From contig RXOD01005299.1 in NCBI GenBank assembly GCA_005223375.1, positions 1 to 14,865 on the forward strand: DNA of 14,865 bases. Reading direction: 5' to 3'. The stretch's first letter is position 1, and every line of letters begins with the position of its first letter. The notes beneath the pieces are model-generated. The model was not told the DNA's origin, made no database searches, and saw only the letters and a list, made by a program, of their open reading frames with translations. This DNA is from Amoebophrya sp. AT5.2 (Eukaryota; Sar; Dinophyceae; Syndiniales; Amoebophryaceae). A program made the translations under genes and the position numbers. Shown in pieces: positions 1 to 8,755 of the stretch.

Positions 1-180
1 GAGCGATCGGCGGTGGCTCGATGTTGGGTGGCGGCTCGATGGCGATGGGTGGCGGCTCACTGGCGATGGGAAAATCTGGAGCGATCGGCGGCTCAATGGC
101 GATGGGCGGCGCTGGCGGTTCAATGGCGATGGGAAAATCTGGAGCACTCGGCGGTGGCAGCATGGCCCTTGGCGGCTCCC
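1..180. repeat. Degenerate tandem repeat (63-bp higher-order unit) coding Gly/Ser/Met-rich sequence
   Basis: The block GCGATGGGAAAATCTGGAGC occurs at 63-82 and again at 126-145, a period of 63 bases or 21 codons. The shorter GGCGGCTC(A/G)ATGGCGATGGG-type unit recurs between these copies, and the window starts inside another copy (GAGCGATCGGCGG at 1 and again at 79). The period is a multiple of three and all three + frames stay open until after 192. This suggests a coding minisatellite rather than a neutral one. The array is cut by the left edge of the window. Confidence 0.8.
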
Positions 181-421
181 AGGCGGGTTCCGGTAAGTGA
201 TGAATTTTAGACCTGATATCAAGATGAACAAAAAACTATGAGTGCAAAATTATTTTCCCCGCAATCAACCGCAGAGAGGTATCAAAATCAAACACAAACT
301 CTCCATCAGCGAACCCGTCGCCGAAAGCGTCCCCGAAAGCTTCGCCACGCGGCTGATGTCCGGATTCACCTCCTTGTCGACCTTCAAGACGGGATTTCAG
401 CTTGCTTCGAGGATCATCTGA
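3..421 (+). CDS. 3' end of a Gly/Ser/Met-repeat protein gene (two exons, partial at 5')
   Basis: In the frame starting at base 3 the left edge reads as a Gly/Ser/Met/Ala low-complexity protein with units such as GGSMAMG and GKSGA. At 192/193 there is a consensus donor, TCCG|GTAAGT. The best continuation uses the AG at 277-278. The spliced frame then reads GIKIKHKLSISEPVAESV and on through FATRLMSGF to QLASRII, stopping with TGA at 419-421. This second exon is rich in C/G-ending codons, which supports it. Proposed exons are 3-192 and 279-421, with an 86-nt intron. Alternatives are a readthrough ending at TGA 198-200, or other acceptors at 274 and 276. The opposite strand of the repeat also reads open as a Pro-rich sequence (IAIEPP units), so the strand is not beyond doubt. 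I recognise no family. The 5' end lies outside the window. Confidence 0.4.
193..278 (+). other. Candidate GT-AG intron of the Gly/Ser/Met-repeat gene
   Basis: The donor GTAAGT at 193 is a full match to the U1 consensus. The interior is AT-rich with in-frame stops. The acceptor AG at 277-278 restores a long reading frame. Nearby AGs at 274 and 276 are alternatives that give poorer downstream coding. Confidence 0.4.
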
Positions 422-1140
422 GAAGTTTCTTTTGCATTTCATTTTTGTTTGATGCAGCTGAGATCATCTTTCTCCGCTGCAGAAGCAGAAGCGGCACCAG
501 AAACCATGCTCAAAGCGGCACCAAATATTTACCACGACCTGCAGCTCAAAAAACTCAATTGCTTATATTAATTTAAGTACTGTAGTGCGGGCAGTTGGTG
601 ATTTTTGAAAGGGAGACGAAGCCACCAACAGACACAGAGCGCAAGCTGAGGCAAGAATACGCTGGTGAAGATACTGATACTGCTTCAAAATCCATTGGAT
701 GTGTTTTTCACTGTTGTTGTGTGATTCGAGGAGGAGCGGAATCTGGAGCGAAAGGTAATTGGCATTGGTGTTACACTTACACTGGATCGTGAGGTTGTGC
801 GCTTTGGGTGATGCCGTTGGACATGTCAGTGGTTATGCTTGCCGCTGGTGTGCCGCTCAGCAGTCTTTTCATTACACTTACACTCACTGGATGGCCGAAT
901 CTGATCGTCGCTTAGTACCAATCGACCTCGATGTCGATCTTACTTTCGAGTTTCGAATTGAGGAGAGGAGGGTGATTTTCTTCGCTTCTTGCGCGTATTC
1001 GAGCATGTGTTCCGAAGACAGATGAATGTTAGATGCCGAACGGCACTATCACTATGGAGTTCATCTTCACCAAGGTGTACTTAGCAGGCTGCATGGGTCT
1101 TCCCTAAGAAAAATAGAGTAGCAGGAACGTTTTTGTCATT
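422..1140. other. Intergenic spacer (3' flank of the repeat gene and 5' flank of the membrane-protein gene)
   Basis: Only short ORFs with poor composition occur here on either strand. No tRNA, rRNA or mobile-element signature is visible. The one internal feature is a repeated TTACACTTACAC word at 771-782 and 872-883, each followed closely by ACTGGAT. No TATA box or AATAAA polyadenylation signal is evident. Confidence 0.6.
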
Positions 1141-2694
1141 ATGCGGCATCCACCAACCCCGAGCCGTTGTTCGCCGCGGAGGTGTCGTTGGTTTTGCCTC
1201 GTTCTGTGCGTGTGGAATACCGTTGCGCTTGTTCCGCACGAAGAGCGCCCACGCGGCGATGTTTCTGTCGACGGAGACCAGGACCTGAGCGATACAAGTG
1301 TGCCTCGCGAGGAGGAGGACGAGGAACCGCAGGCATTGGGCGAAGAGCACACTGAAGAGGATGCTGGGTTGCCGGATAAACACGCGGAGATGGACAGTCC
1401 GAACGCAAAAGCTAGGGACGTAGCAATAGCAGCAGACGGATCTTCTTCTTCTTCATCTTCGTCTTCCACCTCCTCGACCGCCAGAGCCCGTGACGAGGAT
1501 GAGCAGGAAATCGTGCCGGACAGATCGTCCTCCAATAATATGCTTTTGCGCCGTGCGCGGGATCGCGGCCTCGGTTCGCCCGTCGATGCAGGCGGTGCCG
1601 CTTCACCCTCCGCGCAAAGCACTGCCGCAACAAGGGAAATAGACAACCTCGACGGGGGTCGTGAACCCATCATTTCTGGCGTTGATCAACACAGAACGAA
1701 GAAGTCGGATAGACCAACGAAACGAGCGGGCGCAGCACCTGCCGCGGAGGCGCCAAGAGGGCCCTCGCCGACTGTCGCTCTGACAGCTGGAAGGTTCGAG
1801 AAAACGACTGCGACGGTTGTGCTCCATCCCGACGATGACTTGATGCGTGACCAGGCGTCTGACACCCCGTGGACAACGCTCTCTGCTTCTGCTTCCAGTA
1901 CTTCATCTGCAGCTACCTCCGAGCATGAGAACGGGAGCTCAGCCTCTCCTCGCACATTTTCCGCTGCGCTGTTTCAATCGGTCCTTACGGTTGTTTCGGG
2001 CACCGGCCTCGAGCGCGACCCGCACAAGACGCTTCCGTCTTCGGACCTGGAGCACACTTTGCGGCAGCGCCTCAACCTTCAAGACAGCTTGGTCCTAGCC
2101 GTGCTGCTCGGGTTCTACTGGGGCACACTACTGCTCGGCGCGCAGCTGGTGTATCGATTGAGCTGTAACAAATCGAGCATTCGGTACTACAACAACGCGC
2201 TTTTTGACGGCACGATGAAGGATCGCGACGCGGCGGACGTGCCAGACCACGTTGAAGGGCAGCACCGTCGGTGGACTGCGTCTTTGTGGTCGGCCTGCGG
2301 CGATTTGTGGGCAGCGGCCGTCGGAGTCCTTCCAAGCGCTTCGGGCCGCGGCCAGATGGGCGCCGGCAGAAGCGAAAGTAGCGGCTCGGGTGGCTGCGAG
2401 ATAGACGTCGGGGCGGGCACTAGAAGAACTACAACGTCGGGGGCGGGGGCGGCAACAACTGGTGCAGCACCCGCATCCAGCGAAGTGGCGGCGGAGGGGC
2501 CGGGGCGGAACTCCATGGAGCTACTGTTCTGCGACTCGACCGACACGGAGGCGTTTGTGGGCTGCTTCTTGGCGCCGCCGGAGCACGTGCAACTGCGGGT
2601 GCGCGGTTGGCGCCGCGAATCCATACAGGTCGCGCAGAGCTGGGGAATGCTACAACCGCTGCTGTATTTTTTCATGAGGATTGCAATTGCTTGA
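1141..2694 (+). CDS. Membrane protein of unknown family: N-terminal signal sequence, long disordered region, one transmembrane helix
   Basis: The frame from ATG 1141 codes 517 residues. Residues ~15-31 (RCRWFCLVLCVWNTVAL) form a hydrophobic core behind a basic N-terminus and look like a signal peptide. Residues 35-310 are low-complexity, with acidic runs and a nine-serine tract at 101-109, and are probably disordered. Residues ~316-338 (LVLAVLLGFYWGTLLLGAQ) are a clear transmembrane helix followed by a basic/aromatic stretch (NKSSIRYYNNALFDG). After another Gly/Ser/Thr-rich linker, a folded-looking tail (460-495) begins MELLFCDST and reaches RVRGWRRES. The frame stops at TGA 2692. The exon may instead end earlier: CAG|GTCGCG at 2628/2629 is in phase 0 and would join the block at 2951 in frame. 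A stronger donor, TAC|GTAAGC at 2707, lies after the stop. The function is unknown; surface or endomembrane location is inferred. Confidence 0.6.
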   Translation: MRHPPTPSRCSPRRCRWFCLVLCVWNTVALVPHEERPRGDVSVDGDQDLSDTSVPREEEDEEPQALGEEHTEEDAGLPDKHAEMDSPNAKARDVAIAADGSSSSSSSSSTSSTARARDEDEQEIVPDRSSSNNMLLRRARDRGLGSPVDAGGAASPSAQSTAATREIDNLDGGREPIISGVDQHRTKKSDRPTKRAGAAPAAEAPRGPSPTVALTAGRFEKTTATVVLHPDDDLMRDQASDTPWTTLSASASSTSSAATSEHENGSSASPRTFSAALFQSVLTVVSGTGLERDPHKTLPSSDLEHTLRQRLNLQDSLVLAVLLGFYWGTLLLGAQLVYRLSCNKSSIRYYNNALFDGTMKDRDAADVPDHVEGQHRRWTASLWSACGDLWAAAVGVLPSASGRGQMGAGRSESSGSGGCEIDVGAGTRRTTTSGAGAATTGAAPASSEVAAEGPGRNSMELLFCDSTDTEAFVGCFLAPPEHVQLRVRGWRRESIQVAQSWGMLQPLLYFFMRIAIA

Positions 2695-2950
2695 GGGTTG
2701 TAGTACGTAAGCAACTTACACCTTGTACAAGTGGACGTAGAAGTACTTCTTTTTCTTTTGGCGCTGTTTTTTTTGGAGCCGATTGATTTTGCAGCAGGTA
2801 GCAGGAGAAACAAACACCGAGACGCAATTCGTAGGCACATGATACGTAGAAGTAGATATTTACCTTGCATGTTGGTGCGTTTGTCTGCTACAACTTTGTT
2901 TTCACATCATTCAGAATTGATTCCAAAGAAACGAACCTCACAGTGGTCAG

Positions 2951-3113
2951 TCGGGCTGGGACGTGGTTTTCGGCCCGCGGTATGGACTCGTGCCGGCGTT
3001 TGACATTGCCTTGGACGTCCACGGGCTCTGTGAGGCGGATCGTGGGGAAGGACCTTCGGAGGCTTTCGTCGCGGCGCCGGCAGCAGAGGTTTCGCACTGC
3101 ACGACAACTACGT
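2951..3113 (+). CDS. Probable internal exon of the membrane-protein gene
   Basis: From the acceptor TGGTCAG at 2944-2950 the frame reads SGWDVVFGPRYGLVPAFDI, then ALDVHGLCEAD and an Ala/Glu-rich stretch. Codons are GC-rich at third positions, like the certain exons and unlike the flanks. The 3' end is uncertain. Phase-0 donor candidates are GAG|GTTTCG at 3089 and TGC|GTACAT at 3114. The open frame actually continues to 3397, but composition turns AT-rich and intron-like after about 3180. Both ends in phase 0 would be compatible with the 2629 donor upstream and the 3650 acceptor downstream. If it is not an exon of the 1141-4339 gene, it would be an orphan fragment; no ATG opens it convincingly. 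Confidence 0.45.
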
Positions 3114-3649
3114 GCGTACATGATCAGAAACAGAACGAAGGACCACCTGCGCAACGCCAAAGTGAAGCATCACCTGCTTCTTCTACTATTAACTTTAACG
3201 CGACAAAATTAATATGCATCTTGGTGGATCATTCGGGAAAGTTGTGGCTGCTTGTATTTCGGAGTCGCCGAAGGGGGCGCAATTACTGGCAACCAAACAA
3301 GTGGCCATACACGTTCCAGCAGATGGGATGTCTATATATTCTGCAGCCAGCGGCAGCTCCTTCAGCTGAAGTTGCTTACCCCGTGCGCAGCTGTTGAGGC
3401 AACCATGCTGGCTGCTTGTTGAAGCTTTAGGTCTTGATCTTGTCGGTGTCGGTCTTGTCCGTCGGGGGTTCTCTCTGGTGGGGGCGAGTACGAGCAGCAT
3501 GACGACTACTGCTCCTTACTCCCCAGAATAGCAGTCCGCGTAGAGGTCAAAGGCCTAGCGGCGTTACATGTAGCCAAAATTTTCACGAATGTGCTACCAG
3601 GTGCTTTGTTTGCACCTCTAATACTAGCGGCTCTACTCTTCAGCTTCAG
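3114..3649 (+). other. Probable intron between membrane-protein exons
   Basis: This stretch is AT-richer and has stops in all frames. It ends in a pyrimidine-rich tract (CTCTACTCTTCAGCTTCAG, AG at 3648-3649) directly before a long open frame. The exact 5' end depends on which donor is used. A TATATAT word at 3332-3338 is the only promoter-like string, and I do not rely on it. No RNA gene or repeat is seen. Confidence 0.4.
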
Positions 3650-4339
3650 GTAGAGGTACAGGAACAGGTGGCATCATCGACTAGCGCGGCCGCAGCGTCA
3701 TCGTCTACAACCTCCACGCTCGCAGCACACCAGAGTCCAGCAGCATCCGAGGACGCACCGCGAGCCCCGGCGCCGCCCAGTACGACTACGCATCAAGCGC
3801 CAGTTCAAATCGCAAAGCCGGCACCCCTTGCTGCCGAGAAAATTAGGTCTTCGCCAGAATTGCAGCGCCACGTGATAACGCACTTTATCCGGCGGACGAC
3901 TAAGGACAATCCGCTGGAAGTGCTCCGCATCGAGAAACACACCGCGTGGCCGGCGTTTCCGCAGGTGGCGCGCAAGATTCGGACGTTTTTGTCGTCGCCA
4001 GAGGTACAGTTTCCCGGCGTGGTGAGCATCTCGTACTCGGCTGTCGACGTGGTGCACGTTCAGAGCAACGAGGGCTGGGCAAACTTCCTCCGGAATCAGA
4101 CGACGTTCTGGCTGATGATGGCGTCGGGTGTGGGGCTGCTGTGGTACCTCCCCTATCTGCAGTGCAAGAACATCGTCACGAAGACACGGGCGCGATACAA
4201 AATCTCGAAATCCGCGGAGGACTACTGGAACTGCCTACAATCAGACCTGGGCAGCGTATTCGCGACCGCCATTGCTGCCGGAGGGGCCGCTAGTGCACCT
4301 GTCGCGGCTGGTGGTGCAGGACCACCGGGGCCGGGTTAA
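3650..4339 (+). CDS. Last exon of the membrane-protein gene: Ala/Ser/Thr linker, alpha/beta segment, transmembrane helix
   Basis: The open frame from the acceptor at 3649 starts VEVQEQVASS and continues to TAA at 4337-4339. It has an Ala/Ser/Thr/Pro-rich linker (to ~3830). A folded segment follows, running from about SSPELQRHVITHFIRRT to FPGVVSISYSAVDVVHVQS. Next come a potential N-glycosylation sequon (NQT, ~4096) and a hydrophobic helix FWLMMASGVGLLWYLPYLQ (~4108-4164). A basic stretch and a helix (KSAEDYWNCLQSDLG) precede a Gly/Ala/Pro tail. The layout of a transmembrane helix, then basic/aromatic residues, then a W..L...LG helix loosely repeats what follows the transmembrane helix in the 1141 block. 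I recognise no named family. No good ATG starts this frame, so it is more likely a downstream exon than a separate gene; a non-ATG or unspotted small first exon cannot be excluded. Confidence 0.55.
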   Translation, partial: VEVQEQVASSTSAAAASSSTTSTLAAHQSPAASEDAPRAPAPPSTTTHQAPVQIAKPAPLAAEKIRSSPELQRHVITHFIRRTTKDNPLEVLRIEKHTAWPAFPQVARKIRTFLSSPEVQFPGVVSISYSAVDVVHVQSNEGWANFLRNQTTFWLMMASGVGLLWYLPYLQCKNIVTKTRARYKISKSAEDYWNCLQSDLGSVFATAIAAGGAASAPVAAGGAGPPGPG

Positions 4340-5139
4340 AAGGAAGGAACCGTGCCCGTTGTTCACGCTTTTATGAATTTCTTCTTGTGCTGGTGCATGA
4401 AGATGAAACTCCGGCGGCACCTCAAAGGTCAGTGTAAAATCAGCTAATGCATTTGCCATGCACCAGCGGGCAGCAAAACTTCAAAGATTCATCAACCTAT
4501 TCTGAAAATCAATTTTGCGGCTTGAAGAATGACTGTAGTTTTGCGCTGGGTCTTGTTACTGTTAGCCACTTGTTGGCGAAACCAAACCAAGGAAGAGCAC
4601 GAAGTAGAAGGAACACGTGGACGTAAAATCGAAGAAGAAAAAATAACACGTGTTCCCCCGGCCGGCAGGAAGAGGAACTGCTGCTTGCGGGTTTCTTGAT
4701 GAGTTATAGTGAACTATATGGCTTCCTCTTCGTCTTCCACCCTTCTGGTTCGGGTTCTTTTCGTTGCAACCTAGCGGTACAAAGACGCATCGCATGAAGT
4801 GCACATGAAACTTACTTACTTGTGGTCTAGTATGTCTCACGCTGTCTTTCTCTTCGGTCACGCAATCCAGGCTCGTCGGATGGCTACGATGTCCCGAGGA
4901 TCATGTTGCAGTTGCACGCATTGTACTCAGCGATAGTTTCATTTGTGCACTTCCGGAGGCTGCGTCATTTTTTCGGCTTGAAATACTGGCAAAGCTGCAC
5001 CAATTGTAGCATAGACGCATCTACTCTCGTGCGCTTTACGATTACGCGACGGAAGTCTCTGCCCGAACAATGTCGTCTGCCACAGATGAGACGCTGCAGG
5101 GGTGCGCCGCGGCAGTCGGTTCCGTACGTTGCCTCTCGG
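4340..5139. other. Intergenic spacer and probable 5' UTR of the sulfotransferase gene
   Basis: There is no convincing gene on either strand. Short ORFs are rich in Phe/Lys/Arg and lack the GC-rich third positions of the real exons. The sulfotransferase frame is open back to an ATG at 4903, but the 79 codons from 4903 to 5139 have UTR-like composition, so I treat them as leader. No tRNA, terminator or AATAAA was seen. Confidence 0.5.
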
Positions 5140-8100
5140 ATGGCGGTAAGGCTAACTTTCGTGGCAGCACGCCGGCGCTCGACGATGTTTTACCTCCGCG
5201 TGGCCGTCTTTGTCCTCGCGTGCTGGATGATTGCAGGACGCTGCGCAACATTGGCCGCTGCTTCGAAGCAGCCCGGGCTCAGCACGATCGTGGAAAGCTG
5301 GTTTCAAGGAGAACCATCCCACCGCGGCGAATCTCCTACTACGGCCATACTCGAGCAACCGCCCACTCTCGTCGGGTACGTGATGGACCGAGCACAGTTC
5401 CGTACGCCTCTGCACCTGGGCACGCGCTACCTCGAAGGCCAGTTAAGCAGCCTGGACCGGTTCCCCGTACCACAGTTCCAGCCCGCGTTCGAGCAAGTTG
5501 TCGCCGCGATGCGCAGGACGCTGCAGGCGAACGGCCTGCGGCTTAGCCGTGACGATGATGTGGTGGGAGGTTCGCGCCACAGGAAGGAAGAAAGCTCGGA
5601 GCGGAAAGTAGACGTCTTCCGCGAGCTCTTCTTCAGGGAGGCCCCAGACACAGGAAGGGATGTTGAGGGAGCGGACGGTTACATTCGGTTCGAGGTACAG
5701 CAGCTCTGCGAGAACGACCCCCCGGACAAGCGGGCGGCCGAACACGCGACGTCGGTGGTGCACACGGACAACTATTATCCTGGCGCCGTCTACTTCATCG
5801 CCAGCGACAGTGCGCAATTCGGCACGACCGTTTTCAGCCGGCACGCGGACGAGGTGGGAGGCGTGGCGGAGCCGTTTGGGATATACCAGATGGACTGGAC
5901 CGGCTTCCACTCCAGCAAACCGTTTTGTGCGAAGTCAACGAGTGCGCAGCATGCGGGGACGTCGATGTTTCCGAGTGAGGTGGACGCTGCGGCGTCGGAA
6001 GATCCGCGCACAGCGAGGAAGGGGCGAAATAAACAAACGCAGTTTTTATCATCGCCTCACCCTCCGCGTCACCCGCTGCGTTCCCGCGTGTCGCGTGCGG
6101 GCTGCTATGCGTCGACTAGATCTCGGCGAAGGAGGCAGCGGGTTTCGTTGACGCAACGCGCGGAAAGGAGGTGCCTTCGGCCAGAAGCGCGCTTTCATGC
6201 AGGCGCACAGGCAGTAGGAGAGGGGGTCTGCGTGCGCACGTTTTTCCGGGTCTGGTTCTGGCACCCGGTATTCGCGGTCTTGCTATACCGGATCCGCCCT
6301 CCCCACGTGATGTATCTCGAAAAGTTGCCCGACACAGCTCCGCGCTGTCCCTTCCGTGCTGCACAAAAGTGTTTTGCCTCGGAGGCAGAGGTCGCGGACC
6401 CCCAGTTTCACCACTGCCATATCTGCTGCAACGGAAATCGTGCCATCGGCGACAGCGTCGGCTGCTGGAACCATCGCGAACACGACTTTGACGAATGTTG
6501 CAGTGCCTTCGCCTCTGCTCCTGGTGTTGCGACAGCCGGCACCGCGACAGAACTACCGAGGGAGGTGCGCGGTGATTTGTACTGGGGCTACGACTATTTT
6601 CTCTCCTCCCAGAAAGTGGCATCGTCTGGCGAGTGTGCTGCGTTGTGTCTCGATAGTGGGTCACTGTGCGGCGGATACACCCACTTCCAATCTAGCTTCG
6701 CGCCACAACTACCCGAGGAACAACAAGCCTTCTCCGACGCGGGAGCGGTGGTTGCAGTGCAATTCGATGGGCCTTCGCCAGCGCCCAACAGCATTCTTCC
6801 AGTGGCGCTTATCCTGGAAATGCGGGGGATGTGTTTGTTGCGCGGAGCACTGCCACTCGCGCCTGCGAGCAATTTCGGGGGGCTACCTGACGTTTACCTG
6901 CATGTGTACCGAAGCAGGGGACTCACCTCGGGTCACGTGCTCGTGGGGGACGACGGAAGTACGACGGCTCCTTCGGAGGGTGTTATAATATCCCACCCAG
7001 CAGGTGGTCCTGCACGGGGCCAGCCGATTAGCAGGTTCGAAACGTTTGAGCACTGCGACCTGAATTCGGCCATCCTGGAAACGCACTCCTTCGTGCATTC
7101 GGTGGCTGATTGCGAGAACCTTTGTCGTGCTGCGGCTGCTTGCAAGAGCTACACGTACGTGACAGGCAGCTTCGACGGCGACCCGTGGTCAGGCTTCAGT
7201 CGGCAAGTCTACGAGCGCTTGATCCAGAACAGGTGCGTATTGAAGGCGAGAACCTTCACACAGACGACAACAAGACGCAGGAACGAGAACAACGACGAGG
7301 AAGGCGTCGGTGGTCAGGAACGTGGGCTCGTGCAGAACAGTCACAGTTTTCTCCCGGACAACGACTTCGTGCAAGTGTCTGACACGGTTTCCGGCCCGCG
7401 GCCTCCGCCGCTACGACCTGCTTCAGTTTCCGACGCGCGACCCGTCGACGGTGACGTGCGGCCGCACCACTGCTATCACGGCGATTCTTGGTTCGCGGAA
7501 TTTTCGCCACCGGTGCGGCTGGATCGGGTTGAGCTCTTGTTTGCCCAGAAAAGCAACGGGGACGATAGAAGTACCGAAGTCCTCGCTCGCGCCAACAAGT
7601 ATTCGATCTCCTTCGCAGTTGCGACGGACGGGCAAATAAACACGCAGTGGTCGCGAAAGAGTTGCGGCCCGCCGCGATCGTTTTCCTACAGCAACGTGGC
7701 GAGCAAGCTTCCGAAGGAACACTGTCCCGAGCTTTTTTCAGCACCGATCGCGCGACTGGAACTTTCTGGGGACGTGCGCCTCTGCCAGATCGAACTCCAC
7801 GGGGCTGCGCACGCGGGACCAACGCTCGAAGCCGAGCTTCTGCAGCCGTCGGCGCAGTTGGAGAGGTTTATTCGAGGAAGACGCACATCAACTGGTGCTC
7901 AAGCGCACGACCCGCAGGAGCTGCCGCCGTTTCCGCTGTGTCACGAGGAGCTGATCGGGCGCTCATCCTTCTTCAAGCTGCATTCGGACAGCGAGCAGAT
8001 TCGCATGGCGCGCGAGGACTGCGAGCTGACCTCCCTGGGCCACTACCACTACTACGACACCCACCTGCTCATGAACGGGAAATACTCGTACAACCTCGCG

Positions 8101-8385
8101 ATTTGCTTCCCGCGCACCTACCAGGACGAGGACCCTCTGGGAGAAAGCTACTGCTCCCTGAAGGACATCCTGAAGGCGTACTACAGGGACGCGGGAGCGA
8201 AGTGCGAGTCGCTGCGCATTCTGGCGAGGGAGCGGTTCTGGCCGCACCCCCACTTTGGCCTGACAGGGGAGAAAATGGTGGGGGTGGGAGGCAGTGCTGG
8301 CGTGGGAGGAACCCAAACGGTTGGTTTGGGGACTCCGAGGCTGGACTTCTTAATCGCAGGATTCGCGCGTTCCGGCTCCACCACG
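5140..8385 (+). CDS. Multidomain secretory-pathway sulfotransferase, exon 1 (anchor, 2OG-oxygenase-like, Cys-rich, two PAN/Apple, discoidin-like, P-loop)
   Basis: I chose ATG 5140 because an RRR-flanked hydrophobic helix (FYLRVAVFVLACWMIAG, 5188-5238) follows, giving a type II signal anchor as usual for Golgi sulfotransferases. ATG 5185 and ATG 4903 are alternatives. Domains in order are as follows. A 2OG-Fe(II)-oxygenase-like stretch has HTD at 5761-5769, then GTTVFSRH ~20 residues later and a possible distal His at 5908. A Cys-rich module (HCHICC, CW, ECC; ~6412-6501) follows. PAN/Apple-like module 1 covers ~6634-6840 (C..C..C with the closing GMCLLRG), and module 2 covers 7054-7236 (HCDL, DCENLCRAAAACKSYTY, NRCVLKA). 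A discoidin/F5-8C-like beta-sandwich lies at ~7450-7800 (VRLDRVELLF, IARLELSG, RLCQIELHG). The exon ends in FLIAGFARSGSTT (~8347-8385), the 5'-phosphosulfate-binding P-loop that binds PAPS. The substrate is unknown but probably a glycan or glycoprotein. An Arg-rich section at 5975-6337 may be an intron. Confidence 0.7.
5975..6337 (+). other. Candidate stop-free intron inside sulfotransferase exon 1
   Basis: The donor CCGA|GTGAGG at 5975 and the acceptor GCCCGACACAG ending at 6337 are in matching phase and 363 nt (3 x 121) apart. The frame between them stays open but is Arg/His/Pro-rich, carries AT-rich runs (AAATAAACAAACG, TTTTTATC) and shows no domain. Removal would join MFP to TPRCPFRAAQKCF. 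Without transcripts it could equally be a real linker. Confidence 0.35.
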
Positions 8386-8559
8386 GTCAAGGCGAACCTG
8401 CATTAAGGGGGGGATCAACCCATTTTCCTGGGCATTGTGCTGGCGGTGGCGGGCCTGTATTTCTAACCTCAGCCGTGGTTTTAGTTTTTGTTACCTCAAA
8501 TATGATTTCGCAGTCTTATTCCAGGAAGTGCCTCGCGCGCGCTCCTGTTTGCTACAGAA

Positions 8560-8755
8560 GCCCGCGTGGTGTAGCGGTAGCATTCCTGGCGGTTGGTCTT
8601 GCTTGGCGTGCGCCGTAAGCAGCCGATGATTCAGGCTGATCGCAAGCAGGTGTGTCTGCTCCGAAAGGAGATCTCTCGCACCGACTCCGCTCTCCGAAAG
8701 GAGATCTCCGCAAGGAGAGGGCCGGGAGGGGCGGGTTCGAATCCCGTGGCGGGTA
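8560..8755 (+). tRNA. tRNA-Gly-like gene with a ~125-nt insertion in the anticodon loop
   Basis: The 5' part matches tRNA rules. The acceptor strand GCCCGCG is 8560-8566, U8 is 8567, and the D-stem GTGT/GCAT surrounds loop AGCGGTA with A14, G15, G18, G19 and A21. The box A string is TGGTGTAGCGG (8567-8577). The 3' part has T-arm GCGGG-TTCGAAT-CCCGT (8731-8747), box B GGTTCGAATCC, acceptor strand GGCGGGT (8748-8754) and discriminator A (8755). A TTTT Pol III terminator follows at 8756-8759. Six of seven acceptor positions pair, including G1-U72; 7-66 is G-G. An anticodon helix CCTGGC/GCCGGG (8585-8590 with 8721-8726) closes around the insertion. Position 33 is G, not U, in the simple reading, so the anticodon cannot be assigned. 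Overall shape is nearest eukaryotic tRNA-Gly. Alternatives are a tRNA-derived SINE or a pseudogene. Confidence 0.5.
8658..8719 (+). other. Three GNRA-tetraloop hairpins inside the tRNA-like gene insertion
   Basis: CTCC-GAAA-GGAG occurs at 8659-8670 and 8692-8703, and CTCC-GCAA-GGAG at 8706-8717. The last two extend to 5-bp stems (TCTCC/GGAGA) and directly abut at 8704/8705, so they could stack. All three loops fit GNRA. The first two sit in a 33-nt direct repeat that includes GGAGATCTC. Confidence 0.75.

Noticed and set aside
3332..3338. TATATAT as a promoter TATA box for the 3650 frame
   Set aside because: It lies in AT-rich probable intron, there is no ATG-started gene at the expected distance, and the downstream frame looks like a splice-accepted exon.
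4903..5139. N-terminal extension of the sulfotransferase from ATG 4903
   Set aside because: The 79 extra residues have UTR-like composition and would put the signal anchor internally. Starts at 5140 or 5185 fit a type II Golgi enzyme better.
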